Shown here: positions 35,623 to 44,838 of the stretch, in pieces
Position numbering within the stretch: the stretch's first letter is position 1
Layout: each line of letters begins with the position of its first letter
Assembly: GCF_014218355.1 (NCBI RefSeq)
Contig: NZ_AP023368.1
Span: 3,414,001-3,478,000, forward strand
Direction: 5' to 3'
From: Anaerocolumna chitinilytica
Lineage (GTDB): Bacteria; Bacillota; Clostridia; Lachnospirales; Lachnospiraceae
Length of the DNA: 64,000 nucleotides
The notes under the pieces: generated by a model
Told to the model about the DNA's origin: nothing
What the model saw: the letters and a program-made list of their open reading frames with translations, nothing else
Databases searched by the model: none
Position numbers and translations under genes: made by a program

Positions 35623-37371
35623 TTAACCTAAATCCGGTTCATCCCAGAGAGTGATGGTATTTGTATGTTTCCCTTCCGTTTCAAAAATCAGAATAGTATT
35701 TTTACCTGTTCTTAATAGTGGTGCCGGTATATATAACCTTTTCTGAGGTCCGATTTCCCAAAAGCGCCCGATGTTGAAACCATTTACCATTACACAGCCT
35801 TTTCCCCATCCCGAAAAATCCAGAAAAGTGTCCGCTGTTTCATCCGTTTCAAATGTAAACTCATAGAATCCGGGAGTTCCCTCTTTTGCCTGAAGTTCAA
35901 AGTCAAGTACAGATAAATCTTCCATAGGGAGACAGTATTGTTTCCAATGATAATGCAGGTGCCCATTAATCTGAACCCCTCCGTCTATTCCCTTGCGCTG
36001 GTGCTCCAATGCCGGTCCGAAATTAACACGTCCCATATTTTCCACCAGAATATCCAGCTTATTACCTTTTTCCAAGGGATTTTCAAATTCATGCTCTGAC
36101 AACAGTTCCCTGTCATACAAAGTAAGAACCGGTTTTTCATCTATAAATATATTAGCCCTGTCATTTGCTCCCCAAAGACGGATTTTTTCAATATTTCCTT
36201 CATGCTTTAAAGTACTTTCATATAAAATGTAACCATAGCCCTGGTCCAATGTTTCCATGGATTGGGTTACCACATTTTCTATCGGCAGCGCCAGGTTTGG
36301 AAGATTCTCAAAAAGTCCTGTTTTTCTGGTAACCTCCAGGGTTCCATAAGCTTTCCTCTTTATCTCTGTTGTCAGTTCCATATCCGGAACTTCTGTGTAT
36401 TTACTGATAACCTTTTGAAATGCTTCATACTTGGGAGTAATCCTTCCATCCTCCGTAAGTAAGGCATCATAATCGTAAGATGTAACATCCGGCGTCAATA
36501 CATCATAATAATTGGCACCGCTTGTGAAGCCAAAATTGGTTCCCCCCTCAAACATATAGATATTAACATGACCTTCTGATAAGATATCATCAAGGTCTTT
36601 TGCATGCTCCTTAATATCACCGGTCTGATGGCACTCTACTCCCCAATTATCAAACCAGCCAACCCAGAATTCCATACACATCAAGGGTTTATTTCCGATC
36701 ATTTTCCGCATAAGAGCAAATTGTTCTTTTCCTTTGGAGCCGAAGTTGCCGGTTTGCAGAACACCTTCTATCTTGCCGCATTCAAAGGCATCGCCCCAGG
36801 GACCGTCGGAAGTCACTAGAGGTACCTCACAGCCATTGTCAATCATCAGCTGCTTTATATATTCCATATATGACCTGTCGTCACCATAATAGCCGTATTC
36901 ATTTTCAACCTGCATCATAATTACCGGACCGCCATGGGTTATCTGCAGTGGGGCAATTACCTCAAACAGTCTCTCGTAATATTCTTTTACATGTTTCAAA
37001 TAAGGCGCGTACATACAGCGCAGTCTCATACCTTCTTCTTTTAGCAGCCAGTAGGGAAGTCCTCCGAATTCCCACTCAGCGCAAATATAAGGTGAAGGTC
37101 TGAGTATCACCATCAGTCCCAGTTCCTGGGCAGTTTTTACATAACGTACAATATCCAGAATTCCTGTAAAGTCAAATCGCCCCTTTTCCTTCTCATGAAG
37201 ATTCCATGGAATATAGGTTTCTACCGTATTACATCCCAGTTTTTTCAATTTTTCAAGGCGATCACGCCAATATTCCGGTACTACCCGAAAATAATGCATG
37301 CCACCGGAGATTATCTTTATTTTATTTCCGTCAAGATAAAACTCATCCCGAATTTCAAATTGGTGCATCAT
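35623..37371 (-). CDS. glycoside hydrolase family 35 beta-galactosidase
   Basis: This protein of about 582 residues starts at an ATG pair at 37371/37368 after CAGGAGG; the frame could extend to 37419 without a ribosome site. The TIM barrel carries the GH35 signature GGMHYFRVVPEYW, NTVETYIPWNLHE and GGPVIMMQVENEYGYYG, where the second glutamate is the acid/base. The nucleophile lies in CMEFWVGWFDNWG. Jelly-roll domains follow to the end (WGKGCVMVNGFNIGRFW). It releases terminal beta-galactose. No signal peptide, so it acts in the cytoplasm. It forms an operon with the AraC regulator. Confidence 0.93.
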   Translation of the reverse strand: MMHQFEIRDEFYLDGNKIKIISGGMHYFRVVPEYWRDRLEKLKKLGCNTVETYIPWNLHEKEKGRFDFTGILDIVRYVKTAQELGLMVILRPSPYICAEWEFGGLPYWLLKEEGMRLRCMYAPYLKHVKEYYERLFEVIAPLQITHGGPVIMMQVENEYGYYGDDRSYMEYIKQLMIDNGCEVPLVTSDGPWGDAFECGKIEGVLQTGNFGSKGKEQFALMRKMIGNKPLMCMEFWVGWFDNWGVECHQTGDIKEHAKDLDDILSEGHVNIYMFEGGTNFGFTSGANYYDVLTPDVTSYDYDALLTEDGRITPKYEAFQKVISKYTEVPDMELTTEIKRKAYGTLEVTRKTGLFENLPNLALPIENVVTQSMETLDQGYGYILYESTLKHEGNIEKIRLWGANDRANIFIDEKPVLTLYDRELLSEHEFENPLEKGNKLDILVENMGRVNFGPALEHQRKGIDGGVQINGHLHYHWKQYCLPMEDLSVLDFELQAKEGTPGFYEFTFETDETADTFLDFSGWGKGCVMVNGFNIGRFWEIGPQKRLYIPAPLLRTGKNTILIFETEGKHTNTITLWDEPDLG

Positions 37372-37455
37372 TTCCTCCTGTCCGGGCTCTATAACTGCCC
37401 ACATATTTAATACTGCCATTTTCGGAAAGAATTTTGTATTCTTTTATTTAAAAAA

Positions 37456-37501
37456 GGGATACCAATCCTGCACATTCTGTCGTTGCAGACTTTGGTATCC
37501 C
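37456..37501 (-). terminator. rho-independent terminator of the ABC importer operon
   Basis: GGGATACCAA and TTGGTATCCC pair, with an inner TGCA pairing. Leftward, a run of T follows. It separates the importer operon from the GH35 operon, though the GH35 start is only 85 bases away, so some read-through is likely. Confidence 0.8.
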
Positions 37502-37548
37502 ATCTTCTGGTAACCACCAATTATAAAATATGCTTTGAGTAAGTTATA

Positions 37549-39171
37549 TTATTTTCCCTGAGACTGCTTAAAAGCATCAAGGTCAGCTTGAATGGATGCT
37601 TTTACATCATCATAGCCGGCAGCTTTAATTTTATCTCTCATCTCATCAATCTTTGCCTTAGGATCATCAAACTTACCCCATGCCAGCTGCGGTATATACT
37701 CTGAAAGTACGCTTGCAATAGCAGCCTGTGCTGTGTCGATTTTATCTTTGTTAATAATCAGGTTTTCATATTCGTAGTCATAAGCAATCTTATTAAGATT
37801 TGCAATCATATCTGTCTGACCGGACCAATTGAAGCTGTTAACCAATTCCAGATCATCATTACGTCCGCACCAATAATCAGAACCAAGAGCATCTGTACTT
37901 TGGTCATATCCTTCCGGATAACCAAGTTTACCATCATCAGTTACAATATAATCAGTACCTTCGATACCATAATTAATTAAACGATAGCATTGCTCATCAT
38001 TACGAAGCAGGTCATATACCATTAATGCACGTTCCGGATGCTTGGAATTAGCACTGATAGCAGCTGCACCGTGAGTTTTTAAGTCCTTGGCAATATTATT
38101 ATTTTCAGATCCCCAAGCATACATCTTAGCGTCAGAACCGGGCTGCTTGATATCCATATTAGGTTTAACCTGTGAATAGAAAGTCTGGCTGTGGTGCTGG
38201 TCAGCGCCTGAAGTACCGGCATATAATTCTTCTCTGGTATCACCATCATAGTTCAGAACATCTTCACGCCATACGCCCATATCGTTCCATTGCTTCATTA
38301 AATCTGCTGCTGCATAGATTGTATCGTCTTCCATCATAGGAGCTGATACGGTAGCATCACCGGGTTTTGTAGCCCAAAATGCATAATTACCTGCATTTAC
38401 ACCAATTAAAGTACGGTAATCTGTATGAGATTGAATGTAAGCACTGAGTATTTCGCCTGATCCTTTATTAGCATCCCAGGGAACTACGCCTTCCTTATTC
38501 TCTTTAATATATTTGAAATAAGTTGTAAGGTCTTCAAACTTGCTTACTGTTCCGTCGGTTAAACCAGCTTCTTTCGCCCAGTCTCCACGGTAGAACATAC
38601 CATGATTGGTATACTGTGTATAGTGATCTTCGGGAATAAAATAAACTTCTCCTTTATATTTGCAGATATCCCAGTCATTATCAGCACTAACCTGTGCGTA
38701 TGTTTTAGGTGCATATGTTTTAAGCATGTCATCGGACAGAGGGAGGAAAGCTCCTTTTTGGGTGTTCTCCCATGCATAAAGCCAATCAGTAGCAGTTGTT
38801 ATGATATCAAGGGAAGTATCTCCGCTTAACAGCTGTACATTATACTGTGTCTGCCAGTCAGCCCACTCTACATATGTTAATTGAAGTTCCGCATTAACCT
38901 TTTCGGTAAGAATCTTGTTAAGCTCTTTTAACATAGCTTCCAGTCTTCCGTTTGTAGGCTTGTTACCAAGCACCAAAAAATTAATTACTTCATGTTTGGA
39001 AGTATCGATTCCTGTATCTTTACTTCCTGTATCGCTGTTTCCCTGATTTGTAGTGGTTGAGTTATCGGTGTTGTTTTTATTGCCGCCTCCGCTACACCCA
39101 GCAAGGCTCAGTAACATGATTACTGAAAGAATCAACGCCATAATACGTTTTGTCATGCCTTTCTTTCTCAT
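37549..39171 (-). CDS. ABC oligosaccharide importer, solute-binding lipoprotein
   Basis: This 540-residue protein starts at the ATG at 39171 after GAGGAGG; a frame 54 bases longer has no site. A lipobox (LSLAGC, cysteine about residue 28) and a Gly/Asn/Thr-rich linker precede a family 1 extracellular solute-binding domain of the large (LplA/YtcQ-like) type. It would hold oligosaccharides outside the membrane and deliver them to the two permeases encoded just upstream. The large size fits longer sugars. No ATPase is encoded here, so a shared MsmK-like ATPase elsewhere is expected. Confidence 0.92.
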   Translation of the reverse strand: MRKKGMTKRIMALILSVIMLLSLAGCSGGGNKNNTDNSTTTNQGNSDTGSKDTGIDTSKHEVINFLVLGNKPTNGRLEAMLKELNKILTEKVNAELQLTYVEWADWQTQYNVQLLSGDTSLDIITTATDWLYAWENTQKGAFLPLSDDMLKTYAPKTYAQVSADNDWDICKYKGEVYFIPEDHYTQYTNHGMFYRGDWAKEAGLTDGTVSKFEDLTTYFKYIKENKEGVVPWDANKGSGEILSAYIQSHTDYRTLIGVNAGNYAFWATKPGDATVSAPMMEDDTIYAAADLMKQWNDMGVWREDVLNYDGDTREELYAGTSGADQHHSQTFYSQVKPNMDIKQPGSDAKMYAWGSENNNIAKDLKTHGAAAISANSKHPERALMVYDLLRNDEQCYRLINYGIEGTDYIVTDDGKLGYPEGYDQSTDALGSDYWCGRNDDLELVNSFNWSGQTDMIANLNKIAYDYEYENLIINKDKIDTAQAAIASVLSEYIPQLAWGKFDDPKAKIDEMRDKIKAAGYDDVKASIQADLDAFKQSQGK

Positions 39172-39226
39172 TAAAAATCCTCCTCTGATAAAATTATTTA
39201 TATGAATCCATACAATGGAATCCACA

Positions 39227-40132
39227 TCAGCCTTTCACTGCCCCAACTGTAATACCTGAAATAAAATACTTTTGAACAAAAGGATATAAAAATACAATAG
39301 GACCGGTTGCTACAACAGCCGTAGCCATCTTAAGCGTATTGGAAGGCAGCTTGGTGATAGAGATATTAGCGCCTGCCAAGGAGCTTTTTAATGCATTGGC
39401 TTGGTTAATTATGTTGTACAGATAATACTGCAACGGTTTATAGGTTACTGCTGACCCAAGATACAAAGAGGACTGATACCATTCATTCCAATAGCCCAAA
39501 GCCAGGAAAAGTCCTACCGTTGCAAGTGCCGGCTTTAACATAGGAAAAATCAAAGAAATGAAAATCTTAAAATCACCGGCTCCGTCTATCTTACCGGACT
39601 CTGTTATCTCAAAAGGCACTGATTTGGTAAAATTCTTCATCAGAATTATCAGCCATGGTGTCATCAGAAGCTGTAAGAATACAGCCATATAGCTTCCTTT
39701 CAGATGAAGGTATCTGGATACCCAGATAAAGGTAGGTGCCATACCCGCTGAAAACAGGGTGGTAAAGTATATAAAAAATGAAAGCATATTTCGAAAATAG
39801 AAATCTTTTCTCTGCAGCGCATAACCGGTCATTGCTATCAGGAAGAGACCCAAAGCAGTACCGCAAACAGCCATAATGATTGTTACAGCATAAGATCCGA
39901 TTATCATCTTCGGATAACGGAATACCCATTCATATGAGGAAAGGGTGAATCCTCTGGGCAACAGTCCGAAGCCTTCCTTATTGATAATCGTCTCCGTACT
40001 AAACGAAGCTGATATAATCAAAATAAACGGTAAAAGACACATTATTGTAAACAGTACAATAACTACATATGAGATCAATTTTATTGAGACTGTATTGGCA
40101 CTCTGTTTTATTTTTGTATTCTTTTTTTCCAT
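39227..40132 (-). CDS. ABC oligosaccharide importer, permease 2 (LplC-like)
   Basis: This 301-residue inner-membrane protein has about six helices. The EAA loop reads ESGKIDGAGDFKIFISLIF, the site that contacts the ATPase. The C-terminus (QKYFISGITVGAVKG) is the typical YtcP/LplC tail. The ATG has AGGAGG eleven bases upstream, a little long. It lies 15 bases after permease 1 and 55 bases before the lipoprotein gene. Confidence 0.92.
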   Translation of the reverse strand: MEKKNTKIKQSANTVSIKLISYVVIVLFTIMCLLPFILIISASFSTETIINKEGFGLLPRGFTLSSYEWVFRYPKMIIGSYAVTIIMAVCGTALGLFLIAMTGYALQRKDFYFRNMLSFFIYFTTLFSAGMAPTFIWVSRYLHLKGSYMAVFLQLLMTPWLIILMKNFTKSVPFEITESGKIDGAGDFKIFISLIFPMLKPALATVGLFLALGYWNEWYQSSLYLGSAVTYKPLQYYLYNIINQANALKSSLAGANISITKLPSNTLKMATAVVATGPIVFLYPFVQKYFISGITVGAVKG

Positions 40133-40147
40133 TTTTTCATCAACCTC

Positions 40148-41110
40148 CTAAAATAATGCGTAATCCGGATCAATCCGTTTTACCAGCCAGTTGCTTACCA
40201 TAACCAGCGCAAAACCAAATATAGACTGATACAGACCGACTGCGGATGATGTGGAGAAATTATTCTGTGACATCATCATACGGTAAACAGAGGTTTCAAT
40301 AATATCCGTGCTTGAAAATAACTGCGAATTATTGCCAACCAGATTCCAGAACAATCCGAAGTTACCTCTCATAATTCCTCCCAATGAAAACAGTAACAGA
40401 ATAACAAAGGTAGGCTTAAGACTCGGAAGAATGATATAACGGATTCGCTGCCAACTGCTGGCACCGTCAACCTCAGCAGCTTCCACCATACTTGAATCAA
40501 TACCGCAAATTGAGGCAAAATATACAACGGAACCATATCCCGTCGACTGCCATAACTGGCAAAAAACAATAATAAAAGGCCAAATTCCTGCACTGCTGTA
40601 GATTTTAAGAGGATTTCCTCCAAATGCCTTCACAGCCGTATTCAATGCACCGGTATCATAATTAAGGATATTAAAAGCAATGGCTCCGATTAAAACAGCG
40701 GAAATAAAATAAGGCAGGAACATAATCGTCTGGGATACCTTTTTAAACCATTTGCTGCGGATTTCATTCAGCATAACCGCCAATGTAATCTGAAAAATAT
40801 TTCCGATTATAATGAATGCTAAATTATACAAAATAGTATTTTTAGTTAAATGCCAAAGTTCCCCGGATTTTACCAAAAATTCAAAATTCTTAAATCCTAC
40901 AAAAGGGCTGCCAAAAATGCCATCTCTGAAGTTATAATTTGTAAACGCAATATAAACACCCGGCAACGGGCAGTAGCTGAAGACTACAAAGAATACAATA
41001 GCCGGCAAACACATCAACAGCAATGTCCTGCTATCTTTCAATATATTCCATAAGGGTTTTTTAGGAGTCTTATACACTGCCTCCCCTACTCTGCTCTTCT
41101 TCACTTTCAC
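40148..41110 (-). CDS. ABC oligosaccharide importer, permease 1 (LplB-like)
   Basis: This 320-residue membrane protein of the CUT1 class has about six helices, the EAA loop VEAAEVDGASSWQRIRYIIL, and the conserved N-terminal block YCPLPGVYIAFTNYNF. The start codon is GTG at 41110 after AAGGAG. It is the first gene of the importer operon, driven from the consensus promoter at about 41276-41304. The YteP/LplB type commonly carries complex oligosaccharides such as pectin fragments. Confidence 0.92.
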   Translation of the reverse strand: MKVKKSRVGEAVYKTPKKPLWNILKDSRTLLLMCLPAIVFFVVFSYCPLPGVYIAFTNYNFRDGIFGSPFVGFKNFEFLVKSGELWHLTKNTILYNLAFIIIGNIFQITLAVMLNEIRSKWFKKVSQTIMFLPYFISAVLIGAIAFNILNYDTGALNTAVKAFGGNPLKIYSSAGIWPFIIVFCQLWQSTGYGSVVYFASICGIDSSMVEAAEVDGASSWQRIRYIILPSLKPTFVILLLFSLGGIMRGNFGLFWNLVGNNSQLFSSTDIIETSVYRMMMSQNNFSTSSAVGLYQSIFGFALVMVSNWLVKRIDPDYALF

Positions 41111-41132
41111 ATCATTCTCCTTTTGATTGTTT

Positions 41133-41146
41133 TGAAATCGGTTTCA
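41133..41146 (-). promoter_or_regulatory. LacI operator or cre site in the importer leader
   Basis: TGAAATCGGTTTCA lies about 23 bases before the importer GTG, inside the leader and about 130 bases past the promoter. It fits both the LacI-type palindrome used elsewhere here and the catabolite-repression cre pattern TGWAANCGNTNWCA, so CcpA control is a real alternative. Confidence 0.65.
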
Positions 41147-41254
41147 TTAATTTATTAAAAAAAGAATTTCTTCAACTTTAAACAACAAATTTTACGTAAT
41201 ATCATTAATAATCGTTTATCTTATTAGTAATATTCTATGTATGTTTCTGAGTTT

Positions 41255-41304
41255 TGAAACCCATTTCATATGAATATTATATTTCATCCTTTGTAATTTG
41301 TCAA
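41255..41304 (-). promoter_or_regulatory. importer promoter with downstream LacI operator
   Basis: On the minus strand TTGACA (41299-41304), a 17-base spacer and TATAAT (41276-41281) make a consensus sigma-A promoter. The palindrome TGAAACCCATTTCA (41255-41268, + strand reading) starts seven bases past the -10 box, so a bound repressor would block initiation. Matches the other operators listed at 42544, 43660 and 49931. Confidence 0.85.
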
Positions 41305-41363
41305 CAAATATTATTGACTTTTTTTAAATATTTAGACATAAACACGAACGAAAATCAAAAATA

Positions 41364-41404
41364 AAGAACCAATTATTGTGCATTTTGCACTCTAATAGGT
41401 TCTT
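41364..41404 (-). terminator. rho-independent terminator of the lacI-type gene
   Basis: AAGAACCAATTA and TAATAGGTTCTT pair over 12 bases with one mismatch. Leftward, TTATTTTTGATTTT follows. Located about 50 bases past the repressor stop. Confidence 0.75.
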
Positions 41405-41455
41405 ATCTACATATATTTAACAAATCATCCTAAATCCTATGGCTATATTATATAT

Positions 41456-42493
41456 CTACTGCTCTATATTCCTGCAGGATTCTCTTATTACTAATTCGGG
41501 CGGAATGAATTGCAGTTTAAGAGGGCTTTTTCCTTCAAGGGCTGCTATAGCAGTTTCCACTAAGGCATCACCGAACTTATCATAATTATACCCCATGCTG
41601 GTCAAACGCGGTGTACAAGCGTCTGCGATAAACGTATTATCAAAGCTTGCTACAGAGATATCCTCCGGGATTCGATAAGAGTGCTGACGGATCGATTGCA
41701 CAATACCAAGAGCGGTAAAATCGTTTATCGCAATGATTGCACTCGGCAATTCTATCTTGCTATCAAACATCTCATTCATTGCCTCTAAGCCACTTTCTAC
41801 ACTATACCCCTGGGTTTCAACCACATATTCCGGCCGAAAAGGAATTCCGTATTTTCTTAAACTACTGCGGTAACGGATACGTTTCACGTAGGTTGAATTT
41901 ACATTCTTTCTGCCGCCCATTATACAAATATTCTGGTGCCCGTTACTAATCAGATATTCCATCAGAATATCCATAGCCTGAGCTTCATCAATATTAACCT
42001 GATAACAGTCGCTGCCATCTAATTTACCGGTTATTACAACGGGAGTCGAATCAGCAATCTGGTTCATCTTTTCCACATACTCTTCATCCGAAACAAATTC
42101 ATCTACTTTACCGCCCATCAATATCAGCGCATCCACACGCTGTTCAAACATTTTCTGCAGATGATATTCTTCCATATCCATATTGTTCATGGAATTACTG
42201 AGTAAAAGGATATATCCTCTTTCACTGGCTGCACGCTCGCATTCAACTGCAAGAGTTGCATAGAAGGGATTACGGATATCCGGAGCCAGCAATCCGATGA
42301 TTTTCGACTGAGTACTGCTCAATCCACGAGCCATTGCATTAGGACTAAAATCATATTTTTGAATTAATTCTTCTACCTTTATTCTTTTTTCATCACTGAC
42401 ATTTGCGCTATGCGTTAATACACGCGATACAGTTGCCGGAGAAACACCTGCTTCTTTGGCTATACGATAGATACTGACTCTTTCTTTTCCCAT
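41456..42493 (-). CDS. LacI family repressor of the sugar regulon
   Basis: This 345-residue protein has an N-terminal LacI helix-turn-helix (SIYRIAKEAGVSPATVSRVL at about 7-26), the hinge (NAMARGLSSTQS) and a periplasmic-binding-protein-like sensor domain to the end. It presumably binds an imported sugar or a product and releases DNA. The ATG follows AGGAG. Its own promoter (TTGTAG-17-TATACT, minus strand) has the operator inside the spacer, pointing to autoregulation. The five palindromes listed in this region are its likely targets. Confidence 0.93.
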   Translation of the reverse strand: MGKERVSIYRIAKEAGVSPATVSRVLTHSANVSDEKRIKVEELIQKYDFSPNAMARGLSSTQSKIIGLLAPDIRNPFYATLAVECERAASERGYILLLSNSMNNMDMEEYHLQKMFEQRVDALILMGGKVDEFVSDEEYVEKMNQIADSTPVVITGKLDGSDCYQVNIDEAQAMDILMEYLISNGHQNICIMGGRKNVNSTYVKRIRYRSSLRKYGIPFRPEYVVETQGYSVESGLEAMNEMFDSKIELPSAIIAINDFTALGIVQSIRQHSYRIPEDISVASFDNTFIADACTPRLTSMGYNYDKFGDALVETAIAALEGKSPLKLQFIPPELVIRESCRNIEQ

Positions 42494-42543
42494 AAGTTCT
42501 CCTGTGAATTATCGACTTCCTATCTATACATTAGTATAATATA

Positions 42544-42557
42544 TGAAACCGTTTTCT
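42544..42557 (-). promoter_or_regulatory. operator within the lacI promoter
   Basis: TGAAACCGTTTTCT lies between the -35-like TTGTAG and -10 TATACT boxes of the repressor gene (minus strand, 17-base spacer), so a bound repressor would occlude polymerase. Confidence 0.7.
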
Positions 42558-42622
42558 ACAAGATTTTTTCAGAATTTCTCTAATAAAATTTTCACTGTAT
42601 CTTTCTTATTAAATTCGATTCT

Positions 42623-43597
42623 CTACATTTCCTGCTTCCAATTCACTTCCCGTTCTTGTCCTGGCCCTTTATACGCATCAGAGAGTCTTCTTAACTGACT
42701 TTCTGTAATTGGTATGACATACCCGTGTCTTGGTGTAAAGTCGAAGGAGTATTCTTTTTCGGAAAGCTGGCGGTAATGGATAAAATCTGAAGTCTCAGCC
42801 AGTGCATAACGTCCTCCGTTAAAAGGTGTCCCGTCAGCTGCAATAATCCAGCGCTCCTTTCCGATAATCTTATAAATATTAGAACCCTCCACATCCATCT
42901 CCACCCCATCTGCTGTATACATGGGAATGGTTTCATATTCCAATCCGGTATTGGGATCGATACAGTTGAAGTCACCACTTAGGGATGATGAGACGGCTAT
43001 CCTTTTGCCATTATAATACATGATATATCTGCCATTGATATGGTCATATATAATATCCCCATCAATTGCCCCATCTGTACCAGCTGGAGCTTTCATCATT
43101 AATTCCGGTTCCGTATAAGTATCCGCATCCATTAAATCTTTTGCATAATGCCTCCACATAACGGTTCCTAACGAATCATCCTGCTTCTGGATAGTCAGGT
43201 ATACCATATATGCCTTCTTCTCTGGATTCCAAATGGCCTGCGGTGCCCAGGCACGGTTACAATCTGAAGTTGTCTTAAATGTCCGGTAATCAATTCTGAC
43301 AGTATCTATCATTGATACAAAATCCTTTGTTTTAAAAATGATAATAGCATGATTACTGTTCCAGCCAAGGGATGATTTCATGTCGGTTGCCAGAATATAA
43401 TAAAAGTCATCTTCACCTTTAAATACATACGGATCACGGATACAGCCGGTTCCCAGGGAGGAAGTATGGACCGGATAACCGTTATTCAACGAATTAAAGT
43501 CATATCCATTTCTGCTTACTCCATAGAACAGGCGCTCTTCCTCAGGATTATTGCCGGTAAAATAGACAAATAAATAAGCGGAAAAGTCATTTAACAT
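42623..43597 (-). CDS. GH43-like five-bladed beta-propeller glycosidase
   Basis: This 324-residue protein has no signal peptide. Typical GH43/GH117-type segments are CIRDPYVFKGEDDFYYILA (catalytic base region), CNRAWAPQAIWNPEKKAYMV, TDGAIDGDIIYD and MDVEGSNIYK (acid region), the last containing the glutamate. Family members act on arabinans, xylans or galactans; the exact sugar is open. The ATG lies after AAAGAG at seven bases. It sits upstream of lacI on the same strand, 130 bases away, with its own operator at 43660. Confidence 0.82.
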   Translation of the reverse strand: MLNDFSAYLFVYFTGNNPEEERLFYGVSRNGYDFNSLNNGYPVHTSSLGTGCIRDPYVFKGEDDFYYILATDMKSSLGWNSNHAIIIFKTKDFVSMIDTVRIDYRTFKTTSDCNRAWAPQAIWNPEKKAYMVYLTIQKQDDSLGTVMWRHYAKDLMDADTYTEPELMMKAPAGTDGAIDGDIIYDHINGRYIMYYNGKRIAVSSSLSGDFNCIDPNTGLEYETIPMYTADGVEMDVEGSNIYKIIGKERWIIAADGTPFNGGRYALAETSDFIHYRQLSEKEYSFDFTPRHGYVIPITESQLRRLSDAYKGPGQEREVNWKQEM

Positions 43598-43659
43598 TTT
43601 TACACTCTTTCTTCATTTTACTCTCCTACTACTCGAACTTAAGTATACACCTTCCTGCG

Positions 43660-43673
43660 CGATATCGGTTTCA
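43660..43673 (-). promoter_or_regulatory. probable LacI operator upstream of GH43
   Basis: CGATATCGGTTTCA resembles the other operators (GAAAC-CN-GTTTC type), with one arm less perfect. It is about 63 bases before the GH43 start. On the minus strand a TATACT box follows about ten bases downstream. Confidence 0.55.
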
Positions 43674-44105
43674 ACAAGAAAAATATCACAGAATAGGCAG
43701 ACATATTCTAAACAAGCCCTTCTGTCATTATCTAAATACTGTTCCATTAAGAGAAACTGAATATTTTCTATTATCATAATATAAAGAGAAGGCTAAATAC
43801 TATTGCGCAATCCTACTTTTTTTAAAATAAGTTACCTATTCCGACCAACATTAAATATTTTATTACCTTTTAAAAGAAACACTATATATTCTAGCTTTTC
43901 TTCTGCAAATCTTATTATACATTATGTTTCCGAGGTTTCTGCTATACTTATCTAGAAATATAAAGTATAATATTACCATATGCGATAACTTGGCTTAATG
44001 TAATCCGGTTAATCCAATAAAACAGTCAGGCTATTCGTTCTTATAATCTCAATTACATAATTGGATATTAACAACGATTAAGCTTTCAATGCGAAAGGAG
44101 TTATC
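43674..44105. other. intergenic between the GH43 and ABC exporter genes
   Basis: About 430 bases, AT-rich, with no supported gene. It must carry the promoter of the exporter operon; no confident boxes or palindromes were picked out. Confidence 0.4.
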
Positions 44106-44822
44106 ATGATACAAGTTCAACATGTTACAAAGAAGTACGGCAATATGCTTGCAAATAATGATGTCAATTTAGAGTCCGTGGACGGAGGCTTAAGTGTATT
44201 GCTTGGTGCCAACGGAGCAGGAAAATCCACTCTGATTAAATGTATCTGCGGCTTACTGCGGTTTGAAGGTTCCATAAAAGTCAACGGTTTTGATAATCAT
44301 AGTCTGGAAGCTAAGCGGTTATTGGGGTATGTTCCTGAATTTCCTGCCATGTATCCGATGTTAACGGTAGAGGAACATTTACAGTTTATTGCCAGGGCAT
44401 ACCGTCTGAAAGACTGGGAGCCCTACGGGAATGAACTTATGACACGTTTTGAATTAATTGATAAGAAGTCAAAGCTTGGCCAGGAACTGTCAAAGGGTAT
44501 GCAGCAAAAGGTTAGTATCTGCTGTGCACTGCTGCCACGGCCCAAGGCGGTCATCTTTGATGAACCTTTTGTAGGGTTGGACCCTCATGCTATCCGGGAA
44601 TTGAAATTGTTAATTACCAGTCTCCGTGATGAGGGCAATTCCGTACTGATAAGCACCCATATGATTGACAGCATGGAGGAAGCCTGGGACACCGTGTACA
44701 TTATGAAGAACGGCAGTATCATGGAAACCAGAAATCGTAAGGATATTGACAGCAGAAATAGTCTGGAATCCATCTATTTTGCTATTACGGAAGGCACCTC
44801 GGTATCCGGTAGTACCATTTAA
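44106..44822 (+). CDS. ABC exporter, ATP-binding protein
   Basis: This 238-residue ATPase shows Walker A GANGAGKST at about 37-45, the signature-like LSKGMQQKVSICCALL, and Walker B AVIFDEPFVGLDPHA followed by the switch histidine in ISTHMIDS. The class is that of drug, lantibiotic and lipid exporters. It works with the membrane protein encoded 16 bases downstream. Start ATG after AAAGGAG. Confidence 0.93.
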   Translation: MIQVQHVTKKYGNMLANNDVNLESVDGGLSVLLGANGAGKSTLIKCICGLLRFEGSIKVNGFDNHSLEAKRLLGYVPEFPAMYPMLTVEEHLQFIARAYRLKDWEPYGNELMTRFELIDKKSKLGQELSKGMQQKVSICCALLPRPKAVIFDEPFVGLDPHAIRELKLLITSLRDEGNSVLISTHMIDSMEEAWDTVYIMKNGSIMETRNRKDIDSRNSLESIYFAITEGTSVSGSTI

Positions 44823-44838
44823 GAAGCGGGAGGAACTT